Numbered from the stretch's first letter, positions 26,316-35,643 are shown. The stretch is 64,000 bases of DNA from Ruminococcus_C callidus (GCF_049562855.1 NZ_CP186925.1:2232001-2296000), one strand, 5' to 3'. The notes: generated by a model from the letters alone, not told the origin. Numbers and translations are program-made.

Positions 26316-27199
26316 TGAACATTCCAAAGGAAATACAGGAAAGCCGCATTGCTTGGGCGGCAAATGATGCCAAGCGGGACAGCGGCTTGCAGGAGCCGCA
26401 GGGCATAGAAAAATTCTGCGATCTGGACTACGCCGGTGACGGCATCACGGAGCACTTGCTGGACGTATACCGTCCGGTGCAAAACGGCGAAAATCTGCCG
26501 GTGCTGATCAGCATTCACGGCGGCGGCTGGTTCTATGGGGACAAGGAACTGTACCGGTTCTACTGCATGCACATGGCGGAACTGGGTTTCGTGGTGGTAA
26601 ACTGCAACTATCGCCTTGCTCCGGAGCACCCCTATCCGGCTGCCATTGCCGATGTGTGTCAGGTGATTCGCTGGACACTGGCACACCGGAAGCAGTACAC
26701 GTCCAACCCCCACTGGTTTCTGGTAGGCGATTCCGCCGGTGCCCAGCTGGTCAGCCAGTACTGCATTCTGGCAGGAAACGCCGCCTATCGGGAACAGCTG
26801 GACTTTGCCACCTATGACCAGCTGCCGGACGGCACTGCTCTGAACTGCGGCATCTATGACATGTCACTGGAAAATATACACAAAAACATTTACACACAGG
26901 AAGCCGCTCCGGAACAGCAGAAGCTGTTTGAACAAGTTCTCACCTATATGAACAGCAGCTTTCCGCCCTCGTATCTCATGGCAAGTGTCAACGACGGGCT
27001 GCGTCCCCGCACAACGCCGATGCGGCAGCGGCTGGAAGCATGCGGGATACCGTTCACCTTTGCGGAATACGGCGAGGGCGTACCGTCAGACAGCCACGTA
27101 TTCCACCTGAACTTGTACAGTGAAAACGGCAAAGCCTGCAATCAGGCAGAGGCGGATTTCTTCCACCATCTGGAGCAACAGGAAACCAGACACGCCTGA
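26315..27199 (+). CDS. HSL-family carboxylesterase
   Basis: Start ATG 26315 follows GGGAGGA and overlaps the previous stop by one base, giving 294 residues; a long upstream extension of the frame runs inside the previous gene and is rejected. The hormone-sensitive-lipase marks are present: SIHGGGWFYGDK near residue 65 for the oxyanion hole, and VGDSAGAQL near 137 for the nucleophile. A late DSHVFH supplies the His. It is cytoplasmic and probably acts on short acyl esters. The two paired esterases may deacylate imported oligosaccharides, but no sugar gene is adjacent to support this. Confidence 0.88.
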   Translation: MNIPKEIQESRIAWAANDAKRDSGLQEPQGIEKFCDLDYAGDGITEHLLDVYRPVQNGENLPVLISIHGGGWFYGDKELYRFYCMHMAELGFVVVNCNYRLAPEHPYPAAIADVCQVIRWTLAHRKQYTSNPHWFLVGDSAGAQLVSQYCILAGNAAYREQLDFATYDQLPDGTALNCGIYDMSLENIHKNIYTQEAAPEQQKLFEQVLTYMNSSFPPSYLMASVNDGLRPRTTPMRQRLEACGIPFTFAEYGEGVPSDSHVFHLNLYSENGKACNQAEADFFHHLEQQETRHA

Positions 27200-27238
27200 A
27201 CACGCAGCAATATCCAAAGGGCAACACTACCCAAACCA

Positions 27239-27279
27239 AATGCCCCCGATTTTTCCAAAAAGAAAGTCGGGGGCATTCT
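27239..27279 (+). terminator. terminator of the hydrolase operon
   Basis: Eleven-base stem AATGCCCCCGA/TCGGGGGCATT (27239-27249 with 27267-27277). The T run after it is weak. Confidence 0.7.
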
Positions 27280-27290
27280 GTTATTCATAG

Positions 27291-27462
27291 GGCAATACCG
27301 CACAAAGATTGTGCGACAGATGCGTCGCCAAATTTTTCGTCAGATGAAACAAAAAGCGGAGTGAATACTTGATGTATTCACGAGCATTTTTGTGAAATAT
27401 GACGAGAAATTTGCAAGCAGATGGCGTGCAAAGTCGCCAGACGCTCTTTGTGCGGTATTGCC
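27291..27462. mobile_element. MITE-like element, copy 3 (172 bp)
   Basis: Full-length copy. Duplications are ATAG (27287-27290 and 27463-27466). It sits between the convergent hydrolase and ABC exporter operons. Confidence 0.88.
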
Positions 27463-27480
27463 ATAGTGTAATTTACGCTG

Positions 27481-29238
27481 CTATTCTGTAGTTTCGCTGT
27501 CTGCAAACTGACTCTGATACAGGTTTGCGTAGAAGCCCTTCTGTGCCATCAGCGAATCGTGCGTTCCCTGTTCCAGCACATTTCCCTGATTCATCACCAG
27601 AATCCAGTCTGCACTTTTGATCGTGGAAAGACGGTGAGCAATGATAAAGCTGGTCTTGCCTGCCATCAGCTTTTCAAATGCCTTCTGGATCCGCTGCTCC
27701 GTCCGCAGGTCAATGCTGCTGGTGGCTTCGTCCAGAATCAGGAACGGCGGGTCTGTCAGCATGATGCGGGCAATGCAGAGCAACTGCTTCTGTCCCTGTG
27801 ACAAGCCGCTGCCGTCCTCTGTCAGCACCGTGTCATATCCCTTGGGCAGCCGGCGGATAAAGCCGTCTGCATAGGCAGCTTTCGCCGCAGCCACGATTTC
27901 TTCCCGTGTCGCGTCCGGTCGGCTGTAGGCGATATTTTCCGCAATACTTCCCGTGAACAGCCACGTTTCCTGCAACACCATGCCATAGCAGGCACGCAGG
28001 CTGTCCCGTGTGACACCGGCAATGTTCTGCCCTGCCACGGAAATTTCGCCGCCGTCTACGTCATAGAACCGCAACAGCAGATTGATTAGTGTAGTCTTGC
28101 CGCAGCCGGTAGGCCCTACAATGGCGATTCGCTGTCCGCAGTGTACGTCCAGATTGAAATCCGTAATCAGCGGACGGTCTGGCACATAGGAAAATTTCAC
28201 ATGGGAAAGCTGCATGGTGCCGTTGCAGTTTTGCAGTTCCGGCAGGTGGCTGTCGTCCGACTCCGCCGGTTCGTCAATGACTGCAAACACACGCTTTGCA
28301 GAAGCCACGGCGTTTTGCAGTTCTGCCACCACGCCGCTGATCTCGTTGAACGGCTTGGTGTACTGGTTGGCATAGGTGAGGAAGCTTGCCAGCTGACCAA
28401 CGGTGATCACACCGATCAGCGGCACATTGCCGGTAGCTGCCAGTGCTCCGCAGACACCCACAGCGGCATAGATCAGAGCGTTGACAAAACGTGTCACCGG
28501 ATTGGTGATAGAACCGAAAAATGTTGCCTTTGCTCCGGTCTGCTGCAATTCAGTATTGTATACGTCAAACCGTTCTTCCGCACGCTTTTCATAGGTAAAC
28601 GCCTTGACCACTTTCTGGGAGCCGATCATCTCCTCCACCAGACCGCCCAGTGCTCCGCGGGCATCGGAGGATTTCAGATAGGAGGAACGGGACATCTGTG
28701 TAATTTTCGCCGCAACCAGCAGGGAGATCGGCGTGAGAATGACTACCAGAATGGTAATGCGGACGTTGATCGTCAGCATAAAGATCAGCGTACCCAGAAT
28801 GGTGAAAATACCAGTGACAAACTGGGTGAACGCCTGTAGGAAACCGTCAGAAATGATCTCCATATCCGAAACGGCTCTGCCGATCAGATCCCCTCTCGCC
28901 TGTCCGTCGATGTACCGCAGCGGGACATGCTGCAAGTGGCTGAACAGGTCGCACCGCAGGTCGCGAATGGTGTGTGCCGCCAGACGGTTGGTACAGAGGG
29001 ACATGAGCCACTGGAACAGGGCACTGACGGCAATGGTCAGTGCCAGAACGATGATGATTTTCCACAGCTGTGGAAAGTCTACCTCGTGTACAGCAACCAC
29101 GCAGTCCACTGCCTTACCAATAAGGATCGGCACAAACAGGGAAAGTCCTGTGCCGATCAACGCAAAGAGCAGCATTCCCAGCAGTTCCTTGCGGCACGGC
29201 TTGGTATACGATAAAATTCGCCGAATGACTGTCAGCAT
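27481..29238 (-). CDS. ABC exporter, canonical half (membrane plus ATPase)
   Basis: Start ATG 29238 follows GAGGAGGG by seven bases, giving 585 residues; an upstream extension of the frame is not used. Six membrane spans occupy about 1-320. The ATPase domain follows, with Walker A GPTGCGKTT near 380, Walker B LILDEATSSID near 510 (catalytic Glu present), and a signature that reads LSQGQ in place of LSGGQ. It lies 13 bases after the partner half-transporter and pairs with it as a heterodimeric exporter of the BmrCD/TM287-288 type, moving drugs, lipids or peptides outward. No regulator gene is adjacent. Confidence 0.93.
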   Translation of the reverse strand: MLTVIRRILSYTKPCRKELLGMLLFALIGTGLSLFVPILIGKAVDCVVAVHEVDFPQLWKIIIVLALTIAVSALFQWLMSLCTNRLAAHTIRDLRCDLFSHLQHVPLRYIDGQARGDLIGRAVSDMEIISDGFLQAFTQFVTGIFTILGTLIFMLTINVRITILVVILTPISLLVAAKITQMSRSSYLKSSDARGALGGLVEEMIGSQKVVKAFTYEKRAEERFDVYNTELQQTGAKATFFGSITNPVTRFVNALIYAAVGVCGALAATGNVPLIGVITVGQLASFLTYANQYTKPFNEISGVVAELQNAVASAKRVFAVIDEPAESDDSHLPELQNCNGTMQLSHVKFSYVPDRPLITDFNLDVHCGQRIAIVGPTGCGKTTLINLLLRFYDVDGGEISVAGQNIAGVTRDSLRACYGMVLQETWLFTGSIAENIAYSRPDATREEIVAAAKAAYADGFIRRLPKGYDTVLTEDGSGLSQGQKQLLCIARIMLTDPPFLILDEATSSIDLRTEQRIQKAFEKLMAGKTSFIIAHRLSTIKSADWILVMNQGNVLEQGTHDSLMAQKGFYANLYQSQFADSETTE

Positions 29239-29251
29239 AAACTTTCCCTCC

Positions 29252-30988
29252 TCACTGCATCTGTGTGTGGTAAATATCCGCATAGACCGGACACTGTACC
29301 AGCAATTCGTCATGTGTGCCATAGCCCACACACTTTCCGTCGTCCATGACCAAAATGTGGTCAGCATGCTGAATGGAAGTGGCACGCTGGGAGATCATGA
29401 TCTTTGTCACATCGCCCATTTCCGCCGCCAGCTGCCGCCGCAGTTCCAAGTCGGTGGCATAGTCCAGTGCACTCATACTGTCGTCCAGAATCAGCAGCTT
29501 CGGGTGTCCTACCAGTGCACGGGCAATGGTCAGACGCTGCTTCTGTCCGCCGGACAGGCTGCGTCCGCCCTGTGTCACCTTCGTTTCCAGTCCCCTGGAG
29601 GTCTGGCTGACGAATTCCCACGCCTGTGCAATTTTGCAGGCATGTTCCAGTTCTGCGTCATCTGCCGCCGCATCTCCCCAGCGAAGGTTTTCCGCGATCG
29701 TACCGCTGACCAGAGATGCCTTCTGTGGCACCACGCCGATTATCTGCCGGAGGGAATCCAGTGTGTAGCTGCGGACATCTTCGCCGTAGATTCGCACCGT
29801 TCCCTCAGTGGTGTCGTAGAACCGCGGGATCAGGTTGGCAATGGTACTCTTACCGCTGCCGGTACCGCCGATAATGCCCAGCGTTTCTCCTGCCCGCAGG
29901 CTAAAGCTGATGTCATGAATGGCAGCCTCACCGCCGTCCGGATAGGCAAATGTCACGTGATCGAATGCCAGCACCGGAGCCTGTTCCTGTACCGTCAGAG
30001 GCTTTTCGCCGTCTGTGATCTCCGGCTCCTCTGCCAGCACGTCGGAAATTCGCTTGGCAGAAGCCGCCGCCTTATTAAAGGAGATCAACAGTTCCGCCAT
30101 ACGTACCATGGACAGGGCAATCTGTGTCATGTAGTTGACAAATGCAGTCAGTTCACCCTGTGTCAGATGACCGGTGTCCACGCGAATGCCGCCGAACCAC
30201 AGCACTGCCACAATGCCCATATTCATAATGAAGAAAGAAGCCGGATTCAGAATCGCACCCACTCTGCCCACGGCAATGGAACGCTTGGCGAATACATCGC
30301 AGTCATTCCGGTAGGATTCGATTTCCTCGTCCTGTCTGGAGAACGCCCGAATAACACGGACACCGTCCAGATTTTCACGGGTATGCCGTGCAATGTTGTC
30401 CAGTTTGCCCTGATTCTCACCGTAGCGGGGAATCGTCCAGCAGGTCACGCTGTACAGCAGCACGCCGATGATCGGAATGGCGATCAGGAAAATAATGGAC
30501 AGCTTCAGGTCGATCCGCATTGCCATAATTGCCGCACCGATAATCAGGAACGGGCAGCGGGTCGCTAAACGAATCACCATGTTCAGACCGCTTTGCACCG
30601 TATTGGAATCGCTGGTGATTCGGGTGATCAGCGAAGCCGTACCGATACGGTCTACCGCACTGTGCGAAAGGGTGTTCACATGGCGGTACAGTGCCCGCCG
30701 CAGTGCCGTGCCGAAGCCGTAGGCACACTTGGAAGCGTAATACTGGCAAATCAAAGCGAATGCCAGTCCGCACGCCGCCAGCAGGAACATTGCCCCGCCC
30801 ATTTTCCAGATGTATCCGGTATCCCGATTGGCGATACCCACGTCGATCATTTTCGCAGTTACCAGCGGCACGATCAGTTCAAAGATCGCCTCCAGCAGCT
30901 TGAATATCGGTCCGAGAATGCACTCTTTCCAATACCCTTTCATATAGGGCAGCAGCCGTCTGACACTGCCCGCCTTTTTTGGTTTCAT
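29252..30988 (-). CDS. ABC exporter, degenerate-site half
   Basis: Start ATG 30988 follows AAGGAGAG, giving 578 residues. It has the same layout as its partner: six spans, then an ATPase with Walker A GGTGSGKST, signature LSGGQKQR, and a Walker B that reads LLILDDSMSALD. The catalytic Glu is therefore replaced by Asp. One weakened site per dimer is typical of heterodimeric exporters and confirms that this protein works with the next gene rather than as a homodimer. It is the first gene of the operon. Confidence 0.93.
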   Translation of the reverse strand: MKPKKAGSVRRLLPYMKGYWKECILGPIFKLLEAIFELIVPLVTAKMIDVGIANRDTGYIWKMGGAMFLLAACGLAFALICQYYASKCAYGFGTALRRALYRHVNTLSHSAVDRIGTASLITRITSDSNTVQSGLNMVIRLATRCPFLIIGAAIMAMRIDLKLSIIFLIAIPIIGVLLYSVTCWTIPRYGENQGKLDNIARHTRENLDGVRVIRAFSRQDEEIESYRNDCDVFAKRSIAVGRVGAILNPASFFIMNMGIVAVLWFGGIRVDTGHLTQGELTAFVNYMTQIALSMVRMAELLISFNKAAASAKRISDVLAEEPEITDGEKPLTVQEQAPVLAFDHVTFAYPDGGEAAIHDISFSLRAGETLGIIGGTGSGKSTIANLIPRFYDTTEGTVRIYGEDVRSYTLDSLRQIIGVVPQKASLVSGTIAENLRWGDAAADDAELEHACKIAQAWEFVSQTSRGLETKVTQGGRSLSGGQKQRLTIARALVGHPKLLILDDSMSALDYATDLELRRQLAAEMGDVTKIMISQRATSIQHADHILVMDDGKCVGYGTHDELLVQCPVYADIYHTQMQ

Positions 30989-31041
30989 AGAATCTCTCCT
31001 TGTTCCCAACAGATTCGCACATTTCTGTGCAGTGCTTTTCT

Positions 31042-31070
31042 ATTATACCCTATTTTCCCAGCAATTGCAA
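31042..31070 (-). promoter_or_regulatory. promoter of the ABC exporter operon
   Basis: On the minus strand, TTGCAA (31070-31065), 17 bases, TATAAT (31047-31042). A short MITE begins 51 bases further upstream. Confidence 0.75.
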
Positions 31071-31120
31071 GCCGACATTTGATACATTTCTGTTATTCGC
31101 AGGAAAAACAAACCTGTAAA

Positions 31121-31241
31121 GGCAATACCGCACAAAGAGCGTCTGGCGACTTTGCACGCCATCTGCTTGCAAATTTCCCTTCAGAGCCTGTTTCGTATCT
31201 TCCCGCACGCATCTGTCGCACAATCTTTGTGCGATATTGCC
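31121..31241. mobile_element. MITE-like element, copy 4, internally deleted (121 bp)
   Basis: Both ends match the 172-bp family but the middle lacks about 50 bases. Duplications are TAAA (31117-31120 and 31242-31245). It is in the inverted orientation, as copy 1. Confidence 0.85.
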
Positions 31242-31286
31242 TAAAGCAACTTTTCCCATTTTTTCTGTTGTCTGCATAAAAAAATT

Positions 31287-31312
31287 CCTCCGGTGCAAAC
31301 TAGCACTGGAGG
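31287..31312 (+). promoter_or_regulatory. hairpin covering the SpoIIQ-like gene's ribosome site
   Basis: A ten-base stem with one G-T pair (31287-31296 with 31303-31312) and a six-base loop places the GGAGG of the ribosome site in its right arm, eight bases before ATG 31321. A GCATA 15 bases before GGTGCAAACT also looks loosely like a forespore sigma-F promoter. If that were the start, the hairpin would not be fully transcribed. Confidence 0.45.
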
Positions 31313-31320
31313 TGGTTTTG

Positions 31321-32061
31321 ATGAAAACCCAGACAAAACAGAAATCCAGATTCCGCGGATTTTACACAGCCCTTTTCCTGAGCCTGCTGATGATCGGTGC
31401 CGCCTGTGTCTTTGCGTACCGCCAGACCAGTCAGACACTGGAGCAGAACCTCAATTCCCTGAACGAACAGATGGAACTGACCGAATCCGAAACGGAACCC
31501 TACGAAGCCCCTGTTGTCGGCGTGCAGACTGACGTGGCGAAGCCCGCAGAAACCACTGCCCCGCCGGCAGCCACCACTGCACCGGCAACAGAAACAGCAG
31601 CCACCGCAGCAGAAACAGTTCCGGAAACAGTTCCGCCGGAAGAAGCACCGGTACACCAGCTGACCCCGCCGCTGGCAGACTTTGCGATCCTGAACCCGTT
31701 CAGTGACGGCGAACTCATCAAGTCCGAAACCACCGGTACATGGCAGACACACAACGGCGTAGACCTCAGCTGTGCCGCCGGTGCAGACGTTTTCGCCATA
31801 GATACCGGTACTGTCAGCAAAGTGTGCAGCGATGCCCTGTGGGGCTATACCGTGACCATTGACCACGACAACGGCGTGACCAGCCGGTACTGCGGTCTGG
31901 ACGGCTCGCTGGAAGTGCGGGAGGGCGACACGGTACAGACCGGACAGAAAATCGGTGTGACCGGTGCCAGTCCGGACTTGGAGAGTGCCCTGGAGCCGCA
32001 CCTGCATCTGGAAGTGCAGAAAAGCGGCGTGTATGTAGATCCCACGGCATATTTCGGCTGA
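31321..32061 (+). CDS. M23 peptidase-family protein, SpoIIQ-like
   Basis: The 246-residue protein has a short basic N-terminus containing GFYTALFLSLL and one membrane span (about 15-33). A long Thr/Ala/Pro/Glu linker (60-115) follows, then an M23 (LytM) domain. The domain keeps the metal residues: HNGVD near 144 and HLHLE near 227. Size, topology and the GFYTALFL start match SpoIIQ proteins of Clostridia, which bridge the forespore membrane to SpoIIIAH during engulfment. The metal site is lost in Bacillus SpoIIQ but kept in several Clostridia. It is a single gene with its ribosome site in a hairpin. A general cell-wall endopeptidase is the alternative. Confidence 0.8.
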   Translation: MKTQTKQKSRFRGFYTALFLSLLMIGAACVFAYRQTSQTLEQNLNSLNEQMELTESETEPYEAPVVGVQTDVAKPAETTAPPAATTAPATETAATAAETVPETVPPEEAPVHQLTPPLADFAILNPFSDGELIKSETTGTWQTHNGVDLSCAAGADVFAIDTGTVSKVCSDALWGYTVTIDHDNGVTSRYCGLDGSLEVREGDTVQTGQKIGVTGASPDLESALEPHLHLEVQKSGVYVDPTAYFG

Positions 32062-32077
32062 TTACGGCACACAAAAA

Positions 32078-32103
32078 ACGGGACGCTGTTTCCACCGTCC
32101 CGT
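32078..32103 (-). terminator. terminator of the capA-DUF3267 operon
   Basis: Eight-base stem ACGGGACG/CGTCCCGT, followed on the minus strand by six T residues. It also lies just after the SpoIIQ-like gene and may serve both. Confidence 0.8.
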
Positions 32104-32108
32104 ACATA

Positions 32109-32714
32109 TTATTCCGCCTGCTCTGCATGTTCTTCCGGCAGATACCAGTAGGAGTGAAAGCCATGGAGATACGTTCTCGCTCCCTTGGGCATCTGTGTCA
32201 GGGCATTGATGATATTGTAATAGTCCCCGATGCCCATCGGAATAGAAGTCGCTCCCAGTATACCCAGAAATCCCAGCTGCGGAAAAATCAGGTACAGCAG
32301 GAACGGCACAAATCCGAATATCAGGTTCGGCATCAGGCTCATCACAATAAAATGGCTCTTGCTCATATCCTCCGTTGCAACCACAAACAGCATACCGTTT
32401 TTCAGATTGGTGTAGATATACGCCTCTTTCCGGAAGCACATGGCGTGGATAAACTCATGGGGAATCAGGCAGGCAATTGCCGCCAGAATTCCCGCCCAGT
32501 ATATCCAAAAGTGTTCCAGTATCACATCAAAGCCGCCGCGGAGCAGCACAATGGCATATGTCACGATCATAAGCGGCACAGAAAGCAAATTCAAAACCAA
32601 CCCCAATTTTTTGATGTCGTCAATTTCCTGGAATTTCACCGCATTGGGTTTGTGCTCTCCGTGAGGCAAACTCTCCTCGTTGCCGTCAAATTTGCCTTTC
32701 CAGATGATTCTCAT
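32109..32714 (-). CDS. DUF3267 membrane metalloprotease-like protein
   Basis: Start ATG 32714 follows GGGAGAGAG, giving 201 residues. Four or five membrane spans surround a zinc-protease motif HEFIH (in IPHEFIHAMCF) near residue 93. DUF3267 proteins are small, uncharacterised relatives of intramembrane or membrane-associated zinc proteases in Firmicutes. The start lies 20 bases after the CapA-like gene's stop, so the two are co-transcribed. The substrate is unknown. Confidence 0.85.
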   Translation of the reverse strand: MRIIWKGKFDGNEESLPHGEHKPNAVKFQEIDDIKKLGLVLNLLSVPLMIVTYAIVLLRGGFDVILEHFWIYWAGILAAIACLIPHEFIHAMCFRKEAYIYTNLKNGMLFVVATEDMSKSHFIVMSLMPNLIFGFVPFLLYLIFPQLGFLGILGATSIPMGIGDYYNIINALTQMPKGARTYLHGFHSYWYLPEEHAEQAE

Positions 32715-32733
32715 AAGATTTTCTCTCTCCCTA

Positions 32734-34026
32734 TCAATTGTAATTCCGGAACTGCTCCGGCACAGAGATGTCGAACAGTTCCCGAATCTTCTCCATGCTC
32801 CACACCTGATAGGACGGACCTGTACTGGACGAACAATAGGGCAGTCCATGCTGGGCAGCCAGTTCATCCGTATACATGCTGTAAGGATACAGCCGCAGAT
32901 TGGATTCCCGCCCGTCGTCAAACTGGGTAATCACCGGCGAAACCTTGACATCTTCAATGGTCACAGAGCCGTCCTCTTTCGCTACAATGTTGAAGTCTGC
33001 CAGTTCCCCGATCAGGTTCATGTTGTCCGTCTGGGCAGAAATGAAATTCCCCAGCGAATAAAACACAAAGCCCTGCGTACCGTCCGGACGGGTCAGATAT
33101 TCCATTGTCTGTGCTACATGCGGGTGGGTGCCGATAATCACATCGCCGCCCCAGTCAATGATTTTCTGTGCCAGTGCCTTTACGCCGTCGGTAACGTTGT
33201 AGGTATCCTCCACGCCCCAGTGACAGGTCACTACTACCACGTCCGCAATTTCCTTGGCTGCGGCGATCTGCTGCTGGATAATGTCCTCCTGTGAGGTATA
33301 CACGATCTCCAGTTCAGAGTTGTCCGGCAGCGAATAGCCATTGGTATTCTCGGTGTAGCTAAGAAATGCCACTGTTTTTCCGTTGAATTCCTTGGTGCGG
33401 ATATGCTGCTGCATGTCCACATAGTCCCGATAGACTCCGCATGCCAGAATGTCCGGATACTGCTGCATCTTCTGATCCCAGTAGTTCAGGCAGCCGTTCA
33501 GTCCGCTTTCACCCTTGTCCAGCAGGTGATTGTTGCACATGGTGATAACATTGAAGCCCATGCCCACCACGGCATCCCCCAGTTCCACCGGCGAATTGAA
33601 GTTGAAATTGGAGCCGGACACCTCGAAGCCATCGCCGCAGATCAGCGTTTCCTGATTGATGATATTCAGGTCACCGTTGATTAGCGGCTTGATGTTGTCA
33701 TAGCAATAATCGAAATTATAGCTTGTCCCGTCGTTGGAGTGTGCCTGTGCACTCTGATACACGCACTGCTGTACCAGATTGTCCCCCACCGCGACCACGT
33801 GAATGGAAGTATCGCCGCCGGCTTCTGCGGTGGAATCTGCGGTGCTATCGTCGGACGGCGTTTCACCGCTGTCTGCGGAGCTGTCCGAAACCGGTGCGTT
33901 TGCCGGAACTGCCGCACTGTCGTTGATCTCGTTGGTCTTGGAGCAGCCAGCCGCCGCACAAAGGCAGGCGATACCAGTGAGTACTGCCGCCAGCCTTTTC
34001 CCGTATATCCAAATGTGTTGTTTCAT
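32734..34026 (-). CDS. CapA-like lipoprotein (poly-gamma-glutamate synthesis family)
   Basis: Start ATG 34026 follows AAAGGACG, giving 430 residues. A lipoprotein signal ends in AAAGC with Cys near residue 28. A Ser/Asp/Thr-rich linker (30-70) follows, then the CapA metallophosphatase-like domain: VVAVGDNL near 77, NNHLLDKG, CHWGVEDTY and IGTHPHVAQ. CapA/PgsA is needed for poly-gamma-glutamate capsule in Bacillus. Here there are no capB or capC genes nearby, so capsule synthesis is not supported. Many orphan CapA-like lipoproteins exist in Clostridia, and the function here is open. Confidence 0.88.
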   Translation of the reverse strand: MKQHIWIYGKRLAAVLTGIACLCAAAGCSKTNEINDSAAVPANAPVSDSSADSGETPSDDSTADSTAEAGGDTSIHVVAVGDNLVQQCVYQSAQAHSNDGTSYNFDYCYDNIKPLINGDLNIINQETLICGDGFEVSGSNFNFNSPVELGDAVVGMGFNVITMCNNHLLDKGESGLNGCLNYWDQKMQQYPDILACGVYRDYVDMQQHIRTKEFNGKTVAFLSYTENTNGYSLPDNSELEIVYTSQEDIIQQQIAAAKEIADVVVVTCHWGVEDTYNVTDGVKALAQKIIDWGGDVIIGTHPHVAQTMEYLTRPDGTQGFVFYSLGNFISAQTDNMNLIGELADFNIVAKEDGSVTIEDVKVSPVITQFDDGRESNLRLYPYSMYTDELAAQHGLPYCSSSTGPSYQVWSMEKIRELFDISVPEQFRNYN

Positions 34027-34060
34027 AAAAGCGTCCTTTCTTCGACAAAATATCCACTTT

Positions 34061-34089
34061 ATTATAGCACATCTCCGGAAAAAAAGCAA
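34061..34089 (-). promoter_or_regulatory. promoter of the capA-DUF3267 operon
   Basis: On the minus strand, TTGCTT (34089-34084), 17 bases, TATAAT (34066-34061). Confidence 0.68.
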
Positions 34090-34096
34090 TCCATTT

Positions 34097-34126
34097 TGCA
34101 TCTTTTTTTGAGAAAGCGGCATACTG
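34097..34126 (+). promoter_or_regulatory. possible sigma-G promoter of the ger operon
   Basis: TGCATC (34097-34102), 17 bases, CATACTG (34120-34126) closely resembles the forespore sigma-G pattern. No sigma-A promoter is visible in this short divergent region for the plus strand. Confidence 0.5.
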
Positions 34127-34173
34127 AAAACAGAACGGCAGTCCTGCCGTGAATCCATTCGGGAGGTTGCCCT

Positions 34174-35643
34174 ATGCAACAAAACCACACAGAGATTTTA
34201 TTACAACAGACCATTTCGCCGCAGCTTTCTGTTAACCTCAGCAAGATCCGCACCATTGCAGAGGGTTCGTCAGACCTGCTGGTCAACGAATTTGTTCTCA
34301 GCGGGCTGCCTGCCGCCCTGCTCTGCTGTGAGGGCATGCTGTCTACGTCCACCATGACGGAACTGATCCTCAAGCCCATTACCGCGATCCGGCTGGAATG
34401 CCCCACTGCGGCAAATGTTTTCGCCTTTATCCGGAATCACCAGCTGTATTCTATCGACCGTGCAGAGGCAAGCACCTATGCTGACCTGTTCCGGTTTCTG
34501 AACTCCGGCTTTGCCGTGCTGGTGCTGGACGGAGCCGATTCTGCACTGGTATTCGGGATACAGGGCTACGACAAGCGTTCCGTCAGCGAGCCCTCCGGCG
34601 AGGACAACGTCATGGGAGCAAAGGACGGCTTCATTGAAGTTGTCCGCGTGAATATGTCCCTGCTTCGCCGCCGCATGAAAACCCCGCAGCTGAAACTGGA
34701 ACTGTTTGTCAAAGGTTCCAAAAGCCAGACAGACCTTTGCCTTTGCTACATGGCAGACCGCGTGCCCCAATCCCTGATCGCACAGATCAAGGCACGGCTG
34801 GACGAAATGGAACTGGAGTCCATACTCTCTTCCGGCTACCTCCAGCCCTTTCTGGAGAACCGCCGCGGCTGTCTGTTCGACACTGTGGGCACTACCCAGC
34901 GACCGGACGTGCTCTGTGCCAAGCTGCTGGAGGGACGCGTCGGGCTGCTGATCGACGGCACGCCTTTCGCACTGGTGATTCCCAAGCTGTTCTGCGAAAG
35001 CTTCCAGACTATGGACGACTACTGCTATCGTCCTGCCTATGCCACGCTGGTTCGCTGGATCAAGTACGCCGCCTTTCTGGTGGCAGTGCTGCTGCCGGCG
35101 TTGTATGTGGCGATTGCCCTGCACCACCCCGAACTGCTGAACCGCACCCTGCTGCTGATTCTGGCAGATGCCGAGGAAAACGCCCCCATTTCCCTGACTG
35201 CCGAAGCAATTGGTGTGCTGCTGGTCTACGAGATCATACGGGAAGCCGGTCTGCGGCTGCCCAAAGCCGTAGGCGGTGCCGTGAGCATTGTCGCCGGACT
35301 GATCATCGGAGACGCGGCAGTTGCCTCCGGACTGATCAGCACCCCCATGCTCACCGTCACCGCCATTGCCGTTATTGCCGGCTTCGTCGTGCCCGATCTG
35401 GCACAGAGCATCACCCTGCTGCGGCTGGCGTTTCTGCTGATTGCAGGATTCTGGGGGCTGTTCGGCATCAGTCTGCTGGGAGCAGCCGTGCTGTTCAATC
35501 TCTGTGCCGGCGAAAGCTTCGGCTTCCCGATCACAGCACCCATTGCCCCGCTGTACAAAAAGGGTTTTCGGGATACCCTGACGCGGGTCAGCTTCCGCAA
35601 GATGCAGTCCGGCAGTTTCACCGTGGAGGAATACCATGAATAA
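34174..35643 (+). CDS. gerAA: spore germination receptor subunit A
   Basis: The 489-residue GerA-family protein has a soluble N-terminal region of about 280 residues. Membrane spans follow around the family segment RWIKYAAFLVAVLLPALYVA, then the conserved EIIREAGLRLP and GLIIGDAAV motifs. With GerAB and GerAC it forms the receptor in the spore inner membrane that senses germinants such as amino acids and triggers cation and dipicolinate release. GGGAGG precedes the start. It overlaps gerAB by eight bases. Finding the full trio shows that the organism, or a recent ancestor, forms spores. Confidence 0.95.
   Translation: MQQNHTEILLQQTISPQLSVNLSKIRTIAEGSSDLLVNEFVLSGLPAALLCCEGMLSTSTMTELILKPITAIRLECPTAANVFAFIRNHQLYSIDRAEASTYADLFRFLNSGFAVLVLDGADSALVFGIQGYDKRSVSEPSGEDNVMGAKDGFIEVVRVNMSLLRRRMKTPQLKLELFVKGSKSQTDLCLCYMADRVPQSLIAQIKARLDEMELESILSSGYLQPFLENRRGCLFDTVGTTQRPDVLCAKLLEGRVGLLIDGTPFALVIPKLFCESFQTMDDYCYRPAYATLVRWIKYAAFLVAVLLPALYVAIALHHPELLNRTLLLILADAEENAPISLTAEAIGVLLVYEIIREAGLRLPKAVGGAVSIVAGLIIGDAAVASGLISTPMLTVTAIAVIAGFVVPDLAQSITLLRLAFLLIAGFWGLFGISLLGAAVLFNLCAGESFGFPITAPIAPLYKKGFRDTLTRVSFRKMQSGSFTVEEYHE

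Noticed and set aside
32734..34026. CapA-like gene as evidence for a poly-gamma-glutamate capsule
   Set aside because: No capB or capC ligase genes are in the neighbourhood, and orphan CapA-like lipoproteins are common.
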